From assembly GCA_030038215.1 (NCBI GenBank), contig JASHPI010000240.1, positions 1-43,245 of the forward strand: 43,245 nt of DNA, in the 5' to 3' direction. This document shows positions 26,710 to 34,908 of the stretch, in pieces (within the stretch, counting starts at the first letter, position 1; every line of letters begins with the position of its first letter). The stretch comes from Vulcanimicrobiota bacterium (GTDB taxonomy: Bacteria > Vulcanimicrobiota > Vulcanimicrobiia > Vulcanimicrobiales > Vulcanimicrobiaceae). The notes under the pieces were generated by a model. That model did no database searches. It was given only the letters and a program-made list of their open reading frames with translations, and was not told the origin of the DNA. Position numbers and translations under genes: made by a program.

Positions 26710-29565
26710 CTACCGATCGGCGGGCCACGTCGCTTGTGAACGCTTTGCGCGCACAATCGCCGCGGCATGCAACACGCCGGTAGCGTCGTAGGTTCCCCTA
26801 ACGTAGAAAGGTTCGCCCAAAACCAAGACCGCGCTTCGCTCGTGGAGGCGCGCGTCCGAGTCGTCGACCCGGACGACCCTTCCGGTGCGCGTCCGCAACG
26901 TGAGCCTCGATCCTTTCATGGCCACGAGCGTTCCGGTGACCTCGTGCGTAGCGCCGACGGTCGAGCGTACGCCCCCTAACGCACCGATTGGTGCAGGTTT
27001 CACCAACGCGCCGCCGGTCCCGAAGATGTCGAGTTGCTGGTAGCTGGCGACGTAGACTTTGCCGTTCGCCACGACGGGGACGAGATCGGCATTTCCATTG
27101 GAGTCGATCCAGGATCCGGCACTGCCCTGGTAGAGCGTTTCGAGCGGCGCGCTCGTTTGCGCTTCAGACTCGAAAGCATAGAGGGTGAGGTTTCCGGGGA
27201 TCGTCTGCGGCCGCGCCACGGCCCAAATGATTGCTCCGGCGCTGTTTCCGTCTGACGAGACGGTCGTGAAGAAGCCCGGATCTTGCGCGCCGGGTAACTG
27301 GGGCGACGATCCCGCCAAAGCCAAGTCGACGGTCGGCGAGCCTTGCACTTTCCAAACGCTCACGTTGTTGCCGCCGCTGGCTACGATGCGCGGCACCGAA
27401 TCGCCGGCAGCGTCGAAGTACGATTGACCGCACCAGCATCCGCCGATCTGCTCCTCGGCGAGATCGTCGTTCGGACCGCTTGAAGTGTAGCCGCCCAGGC
27501 TATTCCGATTAAGCAGAAACATCGTGCCTTCTTTACCGGCTGCGACCGCAAGCGGCAGGGTCGCCGTCGCCGACGGTCCGGCCGGAAGCAGCATTACGCC
27601 GCCCGATCCGAAGTCGGTATCGCCGATGTCGAGCTCCGAAACATCGGACGGTGTAAAGAAGCTGAGCACTTGGGTCAAGTTCGAGCTGACTTTTACAACG
27701 CTCTCGGAGAGATTCGTGACGCTGTTGTAGGTATTTCCAGAATAGTCCGAATTGCCGGTCACGAAGTAGACGTCACCCGCAGGATCGGCTGCGACGCCGT
27801 ACCCCGACATCCAGATTGAGGACAAGAAGAAGCTATCGGGCGACGTTGCGAGGACGTCGTTCAATCGGTTCGCTGCGAGCGGCGTCAGCGTCCCAGTCTG
27901 CCAACCCAACAGCCAGCCGCGTGACGTCGACGCGTCGAAGTCGCAGAAGCTGCCGAATCCGGCGTAGATATTCCCGTGCGACTCGAGCAGACCCGGCCGC
28001 TGCCGCTGGTAGGTTGCGTTGAACTGAAAGGTGGAGCCGTCGGTCAAGGCGTGTGAGGCAGCGACAACGACCGGCGCTACGACGTCGCTGAGATCCGCCA
28101 AATCGAGCTCGTGGATGCGATAGGTCGGCGTGCCGCTGTCCAACGTGTAGGCAATGACGTACATGACGTTGGCAGTTTGGTCGATGACCGGGGTTCCGTT
28201 GATGCCGACGTTCGGTCCGTTGTTGTTGCAGCCCAATGGGCTAGGAACCGGACTGCCCAGATGCTGGTCGAAGAGAACCGTCCCGCTGGAGGCGTCGATC
28301 GCATAGATCGTGTCGTTCTCCGTCGCCACATACACCACGTCGTGTTTGCCCGGCGCCGTTCCGCGCGTCGTCGTTTCATTCGGGACGACGAGCGGTTGGG
28401 CATCAACCTGGTCGTCGAGCGTTACGGTGTGCAACAGGCCAAACGACGAGCTGCCGACGGTCTTATACGTCAACGTCGTCTCGTCGGCGTTCCATCCCGT
28501 TCGAAAGTTGTCGTAGTGATACGTGGTAACGGCAAACTTGGGGTTCTGTTCGGAGCTGAAGGTCGCGGCTCGCGGCTCGTGCGCGTCTTTGATGACCTGC
28601 GTAGGCTTGCCGCCCGCCGGATAGTCGTAGAACAGAACGCCCGCCGTGCCGTCTGGTCCTTCATTTGGTACGACGACGTTGCCGGCGTGAATCCAGAGCT
28701 GGAGTGGGCTTCCGGAATCGCCGAGCGTGGTCCGGCCCGCGAGGGTGGCTCGCCTCGTGCTCACGTTGTACCGAAAAACCGTCGTCGTGGCGGAGCCGCT
28801 TGCCGCGCTCTCGACCGCCAGATACCGGCCGTCCCATTGAATCGAGCCGAGGTGCCGGGGACGTATCCCGTTCCACGTCACGCTTCTCAGCCGCGCACCG
28901 CCTTTAGGAAGCTCGACCAGCGCAACGGCACCCGACCTCGCAGTGATACCTTCGACGAAGAGATTTCCGTCGTCGTCGTACGTGCACGACCAATAGCCGC
29001 CGTTGACGCCGCCTCCTTTATAGAGGGTCGGGCGGCCTTTGGCAGCGACATAAATCGCCACGCCCTGCTCGGAGTGGGCTCCGCCGGAAACGGCGAGATT
29101 CCCGGTCACGGGATCGACCGAGCAAAATTGGAACGCCGCGCCCAGGGGATCACGCAAGATCGCGATCGGACGCGCACCGCCGTGAGCGTATTCGCGGATC
29201 TCGTAGCCTTCCGGGACGAAAACGTTGCCATCTTTGCCCGAGCAGAGACCGTCGGCGTCTACGTCGAGAAGCCGGCCTTTGAGCTTTCCCGCGGGGTAGG
29301 AGTAGGCGTCGATGCGGCCATCGGTCGCATGCGCCACGTAGACGAGACTCTGCATCTTGGCATCGGAAGCCATCCACGAGCCTTCGGCGCCGGACTCGGC
29401 TTGCGGGCTTGCGGCGCCGGATTCTCCATGCGGCGCGCTCGCCGCATTGTTTTGCGCCGGAATGAACGAATTCGTCTGCAGCTGCGATCCCCCGCAGCCT
29501 GCAGCGATGATAAGACTTACACACACGCTGAGCGCGGAACGCATTGATAACGCGCGAGCTTTCAT
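26710..29565 (-). CDS. Large lipoprotein: N-terminal propeller domain fused to a PQQ-like beta-propeller
   Basis: Lipobox IIAAGC; N-terminal GNLFVEGITARSGAVALVELPKGG...LGSIQWDGRYLAVES; C-terminal VVYVATENDTIYAIDASSGTVLFDQHLGSPVP (PQQ-like). Confidence 0.82.
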   Translation of the reverse strand: MKARALSMRSALSVCVSLIIAAGCGGSQLQTNSFIPAQNNAASAPHGESGAASPQAESGAEGSWMASDAKMQSLVYVAHATDGRIDAYSYPAGKLKGRLLDVDADGLCSGKDGNVFVPEGYEIREYAHGGARPIAILRDPLGAAFQFCSVDPVTGNLAVSGGAHSEQGVAIYVAAKGRPTLYKGGGVNGGYWSCTYDDDGNLFVEGITARSGAVALVELPKGGARLRSVTWNGIRPRHLGSIQWDGRYLAVESAASGSATTTVFRYNVSTRRATLAGRTTLGDSGSPLQLWIHAGNVVVPNEGPDGTAGVLFYDYPAGGKPTQVIKDAHEPRAATFSSEQNPKFAVTTYHYDNFRTGWNADETTLTYKTVGSSSFGLLHTVTLDDQVDAQPLVVPNETTTRGTAPGKHDVVYVATENDTIYAIDASSGTVLFDQHLGSPVPSPLGCNNNGPNVGINGTPVIDQTANVMYVIAYTLDSGTPTYRIHELDLADLSDVVAPVVVAASHALTDGSTFQFNATYQRQRPGLLESHGNIYAGFGSFCDFDASTSRGWLLGWQTGTLTPLAANRLNDVLATSPDSFFLSSIWMSGYGVAADPAGDVYFVTGNSDYSGNTYNSVTNLSESVVKVSSNLTQVLSFFTPSDVSELDIGDTDFGSGGVMLLPAGPSATATLPLAVAAGKEGTMFLLNRNSLGGYTSSGPNDDLAEEQIGGCWCGQSYFDAAGDSVPRIVASGGNNVSVWKVQGSPTVDLALAGSSPQLPGAQDPGFFTTVSSDGNSAGAIIWAVARPQTIPGNLTLYAFESEAQTSAPLETLYQGSAGSWIDSNGNADLVPVVANGKVYVASYQQLDIFGTGGALVKPAPIGALGGVRSTVGATHEVTGTLVAMKGSRLTLRTRTGRVVRVDDSDARLHERSAVLVLGEPFYVRGTYDATGVLHAAAIVRAKRSQATWPADR

Positions 29566-29691
29566 AGCAACGCTCCCTGGGCCTCAGGAGTCATCGTAGC
29601 ACCGATGAGCTCGCCCGTCGCAGGGCTCTCTCAGTAGGGAAGGTTAGCTTCGACTAGCCTCGCGTAGTACGAATGGCCTATGATCCCGCCG

Positions 29692-30330
29692 TCAGCTTCG
29701 GTCTTGGCGCTCAAAAAGCCGGGCAAAGACTGCTCCGAACATGAAACCGCCGACGTGAGCCAAATAAGCGACGCCGGTTGATTCGTGCGGCGCGATCGTG
29801 CCGGCACTCCAGAGTTGCAGTAGGAACCAGATGCCGATCAACAGGACTGCCGGGATGTATGCGATGCGTATGAATATGAAGATGACCAAGATCGTCCGAA
29901 TTTGATCGCGTGGAAAGGTCACCAGAAATGCTCCCATGACCGCGGCGATCGCGCCGCTCGCGCCCAGATTCGGCACCGTCGAGTGCGGGTCGAAGGCAAC
30001 CTGTGCCCCCATCGCCGCTACGCCTCCCAACAGGTAGAAGATCACATAGCGCCACCGGCCCATGGAGCCTTCGATCGCGGGTCCGAAAGCCCAAAGGAAG
30101 ACCATGTTCCCCAGAATGTGCGCCCAGCTCGCATGCATGAACATCGCCGTCAGAATCGTGATCAGGTTGTGCCCCGCAGAAATATCCGCCGGAACCAGCG
30201 ACCATTTGGCTACGAAGGCGTCGCCGTTGATAAGCTCGAGCACGAACACCACGAAGTTCACGATAATAATGGACAGCGTGGCGATCGGGAAACTCACGGG
30301 ACGTCGCGAAACGTCGGTTAAGGGTATCAT
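29692..30330 (-). CDS. Rhomboid-family intramembrane serine protease
   Basis: FMHASWAHILGNMVFLWAFGPAIEGSMGRWRYVIFYLLGGVAAMGAQ; NLGASGAIAAVMGAFL (GxSG Ser motif); YLAHVGGFMFGAVFA (catalytic His region). ATG at 30330. Confidence 0.92.
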   Translation of the reverse strand: MIPLTDVSRRPVSFPIATLSIIIVNFVVFVLELINGDAFVAKWSLVPADISAGHNLITILTAMFMHASWAHILGNMVFLWAFGPAIEGSMGRWRYVIFYLLGGVAAMGAQVAFDPHSTVPNLGASGAIAAVMGAFLVTFPRDQIRTILVIFIFIRIAYIPAVLLIGIWFLLQLWSAGTIAPHESTGVAYLAHVGGFMFGAVFARLFERQDRS

Positions 30331-30397
30331 GCTACGGCGTCGATTGCGCGGCGAAGCAAGGAAGCCCTTTGAAGCGGACCCTCGAGAGGAGCACACA

Positions 30398-31093
30398 ATG
30401 ACCGATTCGAGTCTGCTGATGCCCGGCACAGATCACGCGTACCGTCAAGCGCGCGAACGTCTGCGCCAGGCGGAGATTGATTTGCGCGACCGAATCGAGG
30501 CCGTGGCCGCCTTGCGGCGTACCCTGCCGCCCGGCCCGGACGTGCCTGATTACACGTTCATCGAGAACGGCAATCGCGTTCGCCTATCGGAGCTCTTCGA
30601 CGCCGCCAAGCCATACCTGATCCTCTATCATCTCATGTACTGGACCGACGACGACGAGTTCTGTCCAATGTGTTCGATGTGGCTCGACGGCTTCAACGGA
30701 ATTGTGCCGCACGTAACGCAGCGTGCGAACTTCGTCATCGCTTCCCGAGCCCCGTTCGATAAGCTTCAAGCCTGGGGCGCCCGGCGCGAGTGGAGTCGGC
30801 TTAGGCTGCTCTCGGACGATGGTTCGTCCTTCGCACGCGCCATCGATGCCGAAGATGCCGAAGGTAGACCCGACTCGACGGTCGCAGTCTTCGCGAAAGA
30901 CGGTGACCGCTTGCGACACGTTTACACCGCACATCCAATGCTCGAGGACCGCGAGCGCGGAATCGACTTGCTCTCCCCGGTTTGGCATCTCTTCGATCTC
31001 ATGCCGTCCGGCCGGAACGAATGGTACCCGTCGAACGACGCGTTCGATGCTTCGCTGCGCCACCCGATACGGAGTAACGATGGTCGAGCCTAA
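30398..31093 (+). CDS. DUF899-family thioredoxin-like protein
   Basis: ATG at 30398 with GAGAGGAG upstream; LIlYHLMYWTDDDEFCPMCSMWLDGFNGIVPHVTQRANFVIASRAPFDKLQAW is typical of DUF899. Confidence 0.8.
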   Translation: MTDSSLLMPGTDHAYRQARERLRQAEIDLRDRIEAVAALRRTLPPGPDVPDYTFIENGNRVRLSELFDAAKPYLILYHLMYWTDDDEFCPMCSMWLDGFNGIVPHVTQRANFVIASRAPFDKLQAWGARREWSRLRLLSDDGSSFARAIDAEDAEGRPDSTVAVFAKDGDRLRHVYTAHPMLEDRERGIDLLSPVWHLFDLMPSGRNEWYPSNDAFDASLRHPIRSNDGRA

Positions 31094-31376
31094 AGCGACA
31101 TACGTGGCTGCCTTCTTCTTCGGCGCGCCACGCGATTTTTCGAAAGTCTCCGCCGAGGCCAAAGTATTCGCCGAGCGCGTCGCACCTCAAGTCCCAGGCT
31201 TGATCGACGTCTCTCTGCTGCGGAACGAAGAGAGCACGCAGCTCCTGGTCGTCTCGCGATGGGAGAACAAAGAAGCCTGGAGCCGCTCGCGCTGGAACGA
31301 ACAGATGGGCAAGATAGAAGCCGATCTCGTCGAGAGCGCGAAACTGTTCGACGTGCGATCGTTCGTCCCGATTTAA
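31080..31376 (+). CDS. Antibiotic biosynthesis monooxygenase (ABM)-like small protein
   Basis: ATG at 31080 overlapping the previous gene; PGLIDVSLLRNEESTQLLVVSRWENKEAWSRSRWNEQMGKIE. Confidence 0.6.
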   Translation: MVEPKATYVAAFFFGAPRDFSKVSAEAKVFAERVAPQVPGLIDVSLLRNEESTQLLVVSRWENKEAWSRSRWNEQMGKIEADLVESAKLFDVRSFVPI

Positions 31377-31379
31377 TCG

Positions 31380-33890
31380 CTACCGAGGTGGCCGGCCGCC
31401 ACCTCCGGGCCGCCCGCCGCCGCCGCCACCTCCTCCCGACGAACGCGGTGCGGAGTAACCGCCCCGCGAGTACGAGGGACCCGAACCATAGGAGCCGCGC
31501 GAGTACGACGGATAGGATCCGCGCGAGTACGACGGATACGATCCGCGAGAGTACGATGGATACGATCCACGCGAATACGACGGATACGACCCGCGCGAGT
31601 ACGACGGATACGATCCGCGGTCGTCGTACGGGTTACGCATGCTCCCGGACGATCCGCGCTCGTCTGATCCACGCTCGTCTGATCCACGCTCGTCGTACGG
31701 GTTGCGCGTGCTATCGTACGATTCGCCGCCGCGCGAGGAAGAGAAACGGCCCCATGAATCGGAGGGCCTTTGCTCGTCGCCCGTGGAGGTCGCGCCATCG
31801 GAACGCCCCGGGAGTTCGTCCGACCGGGCCACGCCGCGCGCCTCATCGAAGCGCGCCCACGGCGTAGAGGGCGCGGAATCGTTGCGGTTCAGCTGGCCTT
31901 GGCCTGCTGCTTGCGAACCCTCGCGCATCTCGCCATTCTCGGGCGCCGTAGCGCCGTTCTCGCGCGTGACTGGGTTGTTCTCGCGCGTAACAGGGTTGTT
32001 CTCACGCATGGCTGGGTTGTTCTCGCGCATTGAGGCGCTGTTCTCGGTGCGGATCGCCGGCGCGACGTTTGCACGCGCCGCCGGTGCCGCATTGGCATGC
32101 GCCGCTGGTGCCGCATTGGCACGCGCTACGGGCGCGTTCTCACGCGGACGCGCTTGCGTTGCCGGCGCATTAGCGTGTGATACCGTAGCGCTGGCATGAG
32201 CCGGCGCGGCATGCGCTACCGTCTTCTGCTGCTGCGGGAGCGCGGTGCGCGCGCTAAGCGCCTTATCCGATGCGAAGCGCGGTGAGTCGAAGGCCTTGGA
32301 GAACGCCACGGGCGCGTGCAACGTACCGTGGGAGAAGCCCAAGTTACCGCGCGACGGCTTGACCGGCAAAGCTCCATGGATGGTACCGACACGTCCTACG
32401 TCGCGGGGATCCACCGCGACCGTGCGACCGTGAATCGTTCCGTGACGGAAGTTTCGGAAGGTGGTTGCGGTCGCGCCGCCGTGCCGGAAGTTACGATAGA
32501 TTCGAGTGATGTTCGTGATGTTGGTGATGTGGACGACGCTGGTTGCGAACCCCGCGTGGTACCCGAAACCAAAGAATGGGAATCCCCATCCAAATCCGAG
32601 CCACGCCCAACCGGGATACCAAGGATAGAACGGTTCGGAGGGCGCGATCGGAACCCACCCGATGTACGGATACGGAGTACCGGCAGCACCGTATGGAGCA
32701 GGAAACGGCGCGGGAGGGCCGCCCGGGCTCGGGCCGCCCACGCCATACGGGGCCGGGGTCGGCGCGCCGTAGGCGGGGGCGGCGGCGACAGCGTTGCTGG
32801 CCGGGGCAACGGGACCGGCTGCGCTTCCGGGCGCATAGCCGTAGTTCCCGTAGCAGTTGTTGTTGTAGCCGATCTGTCCGGTGTTGAATTCGAAGAATCC
32901 GACCAGCGCGGGCGCCCAGGATGGTCTGGTCTTGTAAGACGGTGGCAGCCATGCCCAGCCCGACGAACCGCAGCTACAATAGAACCAGTTCCCGTAGTGA
33001 TACGGCGTCCAGCCCCATGGTTCGGAGCCGATCCACGTCCAACCGTATCCGCCTTCCCAAGTCCACGAACCGTTCCGATACGGCGCCCAGCCGGCAGGCT
33101 CGTTCGGCACCCACGATTCTCCGTAACCGGCGACGGCTTGCCAGTTGCCATAGGCACTCAGATCATCGTAACCGGCAAGAATCGGATTCAAATTGGGGCT
33201 TGCGTTCAAAGCGGCGACCATGGTCCGATCGCGTTCTACATTGAAATCATCGAACGAGTCGAATGCGATCTCGGGCACATACGTAATCGACGGATTGGAT
33301 GCCGAACCTCGCGCGATCAGGGTGCTGCCGGTGCCGAGCGCGTAGGTGCGCTGGGGGGTGACGACGTCGGCAGTGCCGCGTCGCGTGGTGACCCAACTCG
33401 AGCCGTCCTCAGCGATCGTTATCCGAGCGTCGCCGGTTTGATGCGTGCGAATAGAAACCGACGGCGTGTCGATCTGCATCGTATCACCGTCGCGCACCAT
33501 GCCGACCTCGATCGTGCCCCCGGCAAGCTGTACCTTTCGATTATTCGGGTCGCTGGCGACGATGCGCGCCTGCGCGCTGCCGCCCAGCCGAACCGCCGAA
33601 TACCCATCGAACTGCAGCTCGGCGCGCGACGTCTTCCCGGTCGAGATGTAGTCGCCCGGAAGCAGCGGCGAGTTGGGTACGGCATTCGTCTGTACGCGGC
33701 TCTCGCCGCGCTGGACGATCGCCGAGCCGTCGACGATGCTCACCCGGACGACGCCTGGTCCGTTTACGGTGGGCTTGGGCGCCGCCTGGTCGTGCGCGGT
33801 TCGCAGCTGGCTCATAAGCAGCACCCCAACGAGTGCGACCGCAGAAATCACGCTCACGGAAACCACGCTAATGATCGACCTAGTTGTCAT
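31380..33890 (-). CDS. FecR-domain / DUF6600-like protein with low-complexity C-terminal repeats
   Basis: N-terminal TM helix; FecR-like GSAIVQRGESRVQTNAVPNSPLLPGDYISTGKTSRAELQFDGYSAVRLGGSAQARI; Trp-rich GWAPYRNGSWTWEGGYGWTWIGSEPWGWTPYHYGNWFY; C-terminal SYPSYSRG repeats. Confidence 0.82.
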   Translation of the reverse strand: MTTRSIISVVSVSVISAVALVGVLLMSQLRTAHDQAAPKPTVNGPGVVRVSIVDGSAIVQRGESRVQTNAVPNSPLLPGDYISTGKTSRAELQFDGYSAVRLGGSAQARIVASDPNNRKVQLAGGTIEVGMVRDGDTMQIDTPSVSIRTHQTGDARITIAEDGSSWVTTRRGTADVVTPQRTYALGTGSTLIARGSASNPSITYVPEIAFDSFDDFNVERDRTMVAALNASPNLNPILAGYDDLSAYGNWQAVAGYGESWVPNEPAGWAPYRNGSWTWEGGYGWTWIGSEPWGWTPYHYGNWFYCSCGSSGWAWLPPSYKTRPSWAPALVGFFEFNTGQIGYNNNCYGNYGYAPGSAAGPVAPASNAVAAAPAYGAPTPAPYGVGGPSPGGPPAPFPAPYGAAGTPYPYIGWVPIAPSEPFYPWYPGWAWLGFGWGFPFFGFGYHAGFATSVVHITNITNITRIYRNFRHGGATATTFRNFRHGTIHGRTVAVDPRDVGRVGTIHGALPVKPSRGNLGFSHGTLHAPVAFSKAFDSPRFASDKALSARTALPQQQKTVAHAAPAHASATVSHANAPATQARPRENAPVARANAAPAAHANAAPAARANVAPAIRTENSASMRENNPAMRENNPVTRENNPVTRENGATAPENGEMREGSQAAGQGQLNRNDSAPSTPWARFDEARGVARSDELPGRSDGATSTGDEQRPSDSWGRFSSSRGGESYDSTRNPYDERGSDERGSDERGSSGSMRNPYDDRGSYPSYSRGSYPSYSRGSYPSYSRGSYPSYSRGSYPSYSRGSYGSGPSYSRGGYSAPRSSGGGGGGGGRPGGGGRPPR
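31490..31620. repeat. 24-bp coding tandem repeat (8-aa GSYPSYSR units on the minus strand)
   Basis: Repeated plus-strand units cgcgagtacgacggatacgatccg with variants. Confidence 0.85.
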
Positions 33891-34034
33891 CGCCGTATCT
33901 CCTTAAAGGCCGTGCCTGTCAGCTTTTATTGAAGCCCAAAACAGCCCAAGGACGCATCGAATCGCGATTAGGCGAGCATTAAGCGGGAGTGAGAGAACAA
34001 TTAAGGGGAAAGCGCTGCCTCGCTATAGGCTAGC

Positions 34035-34682
34035 TTACCCGCTCTTCCTTACCGCGATCGCGCCGATCACCGGACCACAACCGCTGCCCGCTTGGTCGAG
34101 ACTATCGAAAACCAGCGTCGTCGCCGGCGCGTCGGCCGTGAACTGAAAGTGCCTGGGCGCAACGATGCCGTATTGGATGCTGTGTCCGCCCGACGTATCC
34201 CACTTAAAGAGCACGCTCTTGTTGCCGGCAACAACCTGCATTTTCTTCACCGTCGCTCCGCAATAGGAGTTTCCCGACATCAAGAATGAGACGGTATAGA
34301 GCGCGCCCTTCTTCGTTGCAAAACTATGGTGAGCGACGCCGCCAACGGCGCTCTGGCCGTCCAAGTCGACGCTGCAAAGACCATCAAAGTTCCAGAACAT
34401 CGTGCCTACGAAGTTGATGTTCAACTTGGTGACTTTCCACGATGGCGCCAGCGATTGCCCTTTGGAAAAAGTCAGATAGTACGTTCCCGGATTCTTTGCT
34501 TGATGGAAATCGCCGTCGCTCAGGAGTCCCGAGCCTTTGGCGTATTGTGGGCAGTGCGAGCTCGATGCGAGCGGCAACCCGTGGCTCGTCGACGGCACCA
34601 AACCGGCCTGCGACGATCCTATTGAAGAGCTCGTGCAGCCCGCAAATAAAATCAGCGCAGGGAGTAATCTGCTGAATCGCAA
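34035..34682 (-). CDS. Lipoprotein with DUF642/galactose-binding-like domain
   Basis: TTG start at 34682 preceded by GGAGGT; LRFSRLLPALILFAGC lipobox; LLSDGDFHQAKNPGTYYLTFSKGQSLAPSWKVTKLNINFVGT. Confidence 0.65.
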   Translation of the reverse strand: MRFSRLLPALILFAGCTSSSIGSSQAGLVPSTSHGLPLASSSHCPQYAKGSGLLSDGDFHQAKNPGTYYLTFSKGQSLAPSWKVTKLNINFVGTMFWNFDGLCSVDLDGQSAVGGVAHHSFATKKGALYTVSFLMSGNSYCGATVKKMQVVAGNKSVLFKWDTSGGHSIQYGIVAPRHFQFTADAPATTLVFDSLDQAGSGCGPVIGAIAVRKSG

Positions 34683-34908
34683 CGTCGAACCTCCAGTCCA
34701 CTCACAGTGTGTCACACTCTCCGGCGGTCTAGCAACCAGGGTCTTTCGCCTTCATCTGCAGGACTTTTGACGACCTATTCGGCGCGACAGCGTAGCTTCG
34801 ATGTTTCCGTGGTCCGCAAACGGCTTAGCTTACGGGGCCTTCGCCTCACGACTTCTGCACAGCCTTGCTGGATACTATGAGCAAAAATCGTCTCGGATCG
34901 GTGGTGAG

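Noticed and set aside
28111-29547. 478-aa plus-strand ORF antisense to the 951-aa lipoprotein
   Set aside because: Arg/Val-rich composition with no motif; the minus frame has lipobox and propeller motifs.
31490-31620. Short regular repeats (24 bp) as a possible CRISPR array; likewise 20990-21300 (30 bp)
   Set aside because: Units are contiguous with no unique spacers, stay in frame with a coding sequence, and no cas genes are present.
32316-33932. 538-aa plus-strand ORF antisense to the FecR-domain gene
   Set aside because: Arg-rich shadow ORF; the opposite strand has a clear FecR/Trp-rich protein.
34720-34790. Possible glycine or c-di-GMP riboswitch in the leader of the 34682 gene, and a similar suspicion at 37060-37140
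   Set aside because: Short resemblances (GGCGAAAG, GCCGGAGAG) do not match the ordered consensus of either aptamer. Infernal against Rfam would be decisive.
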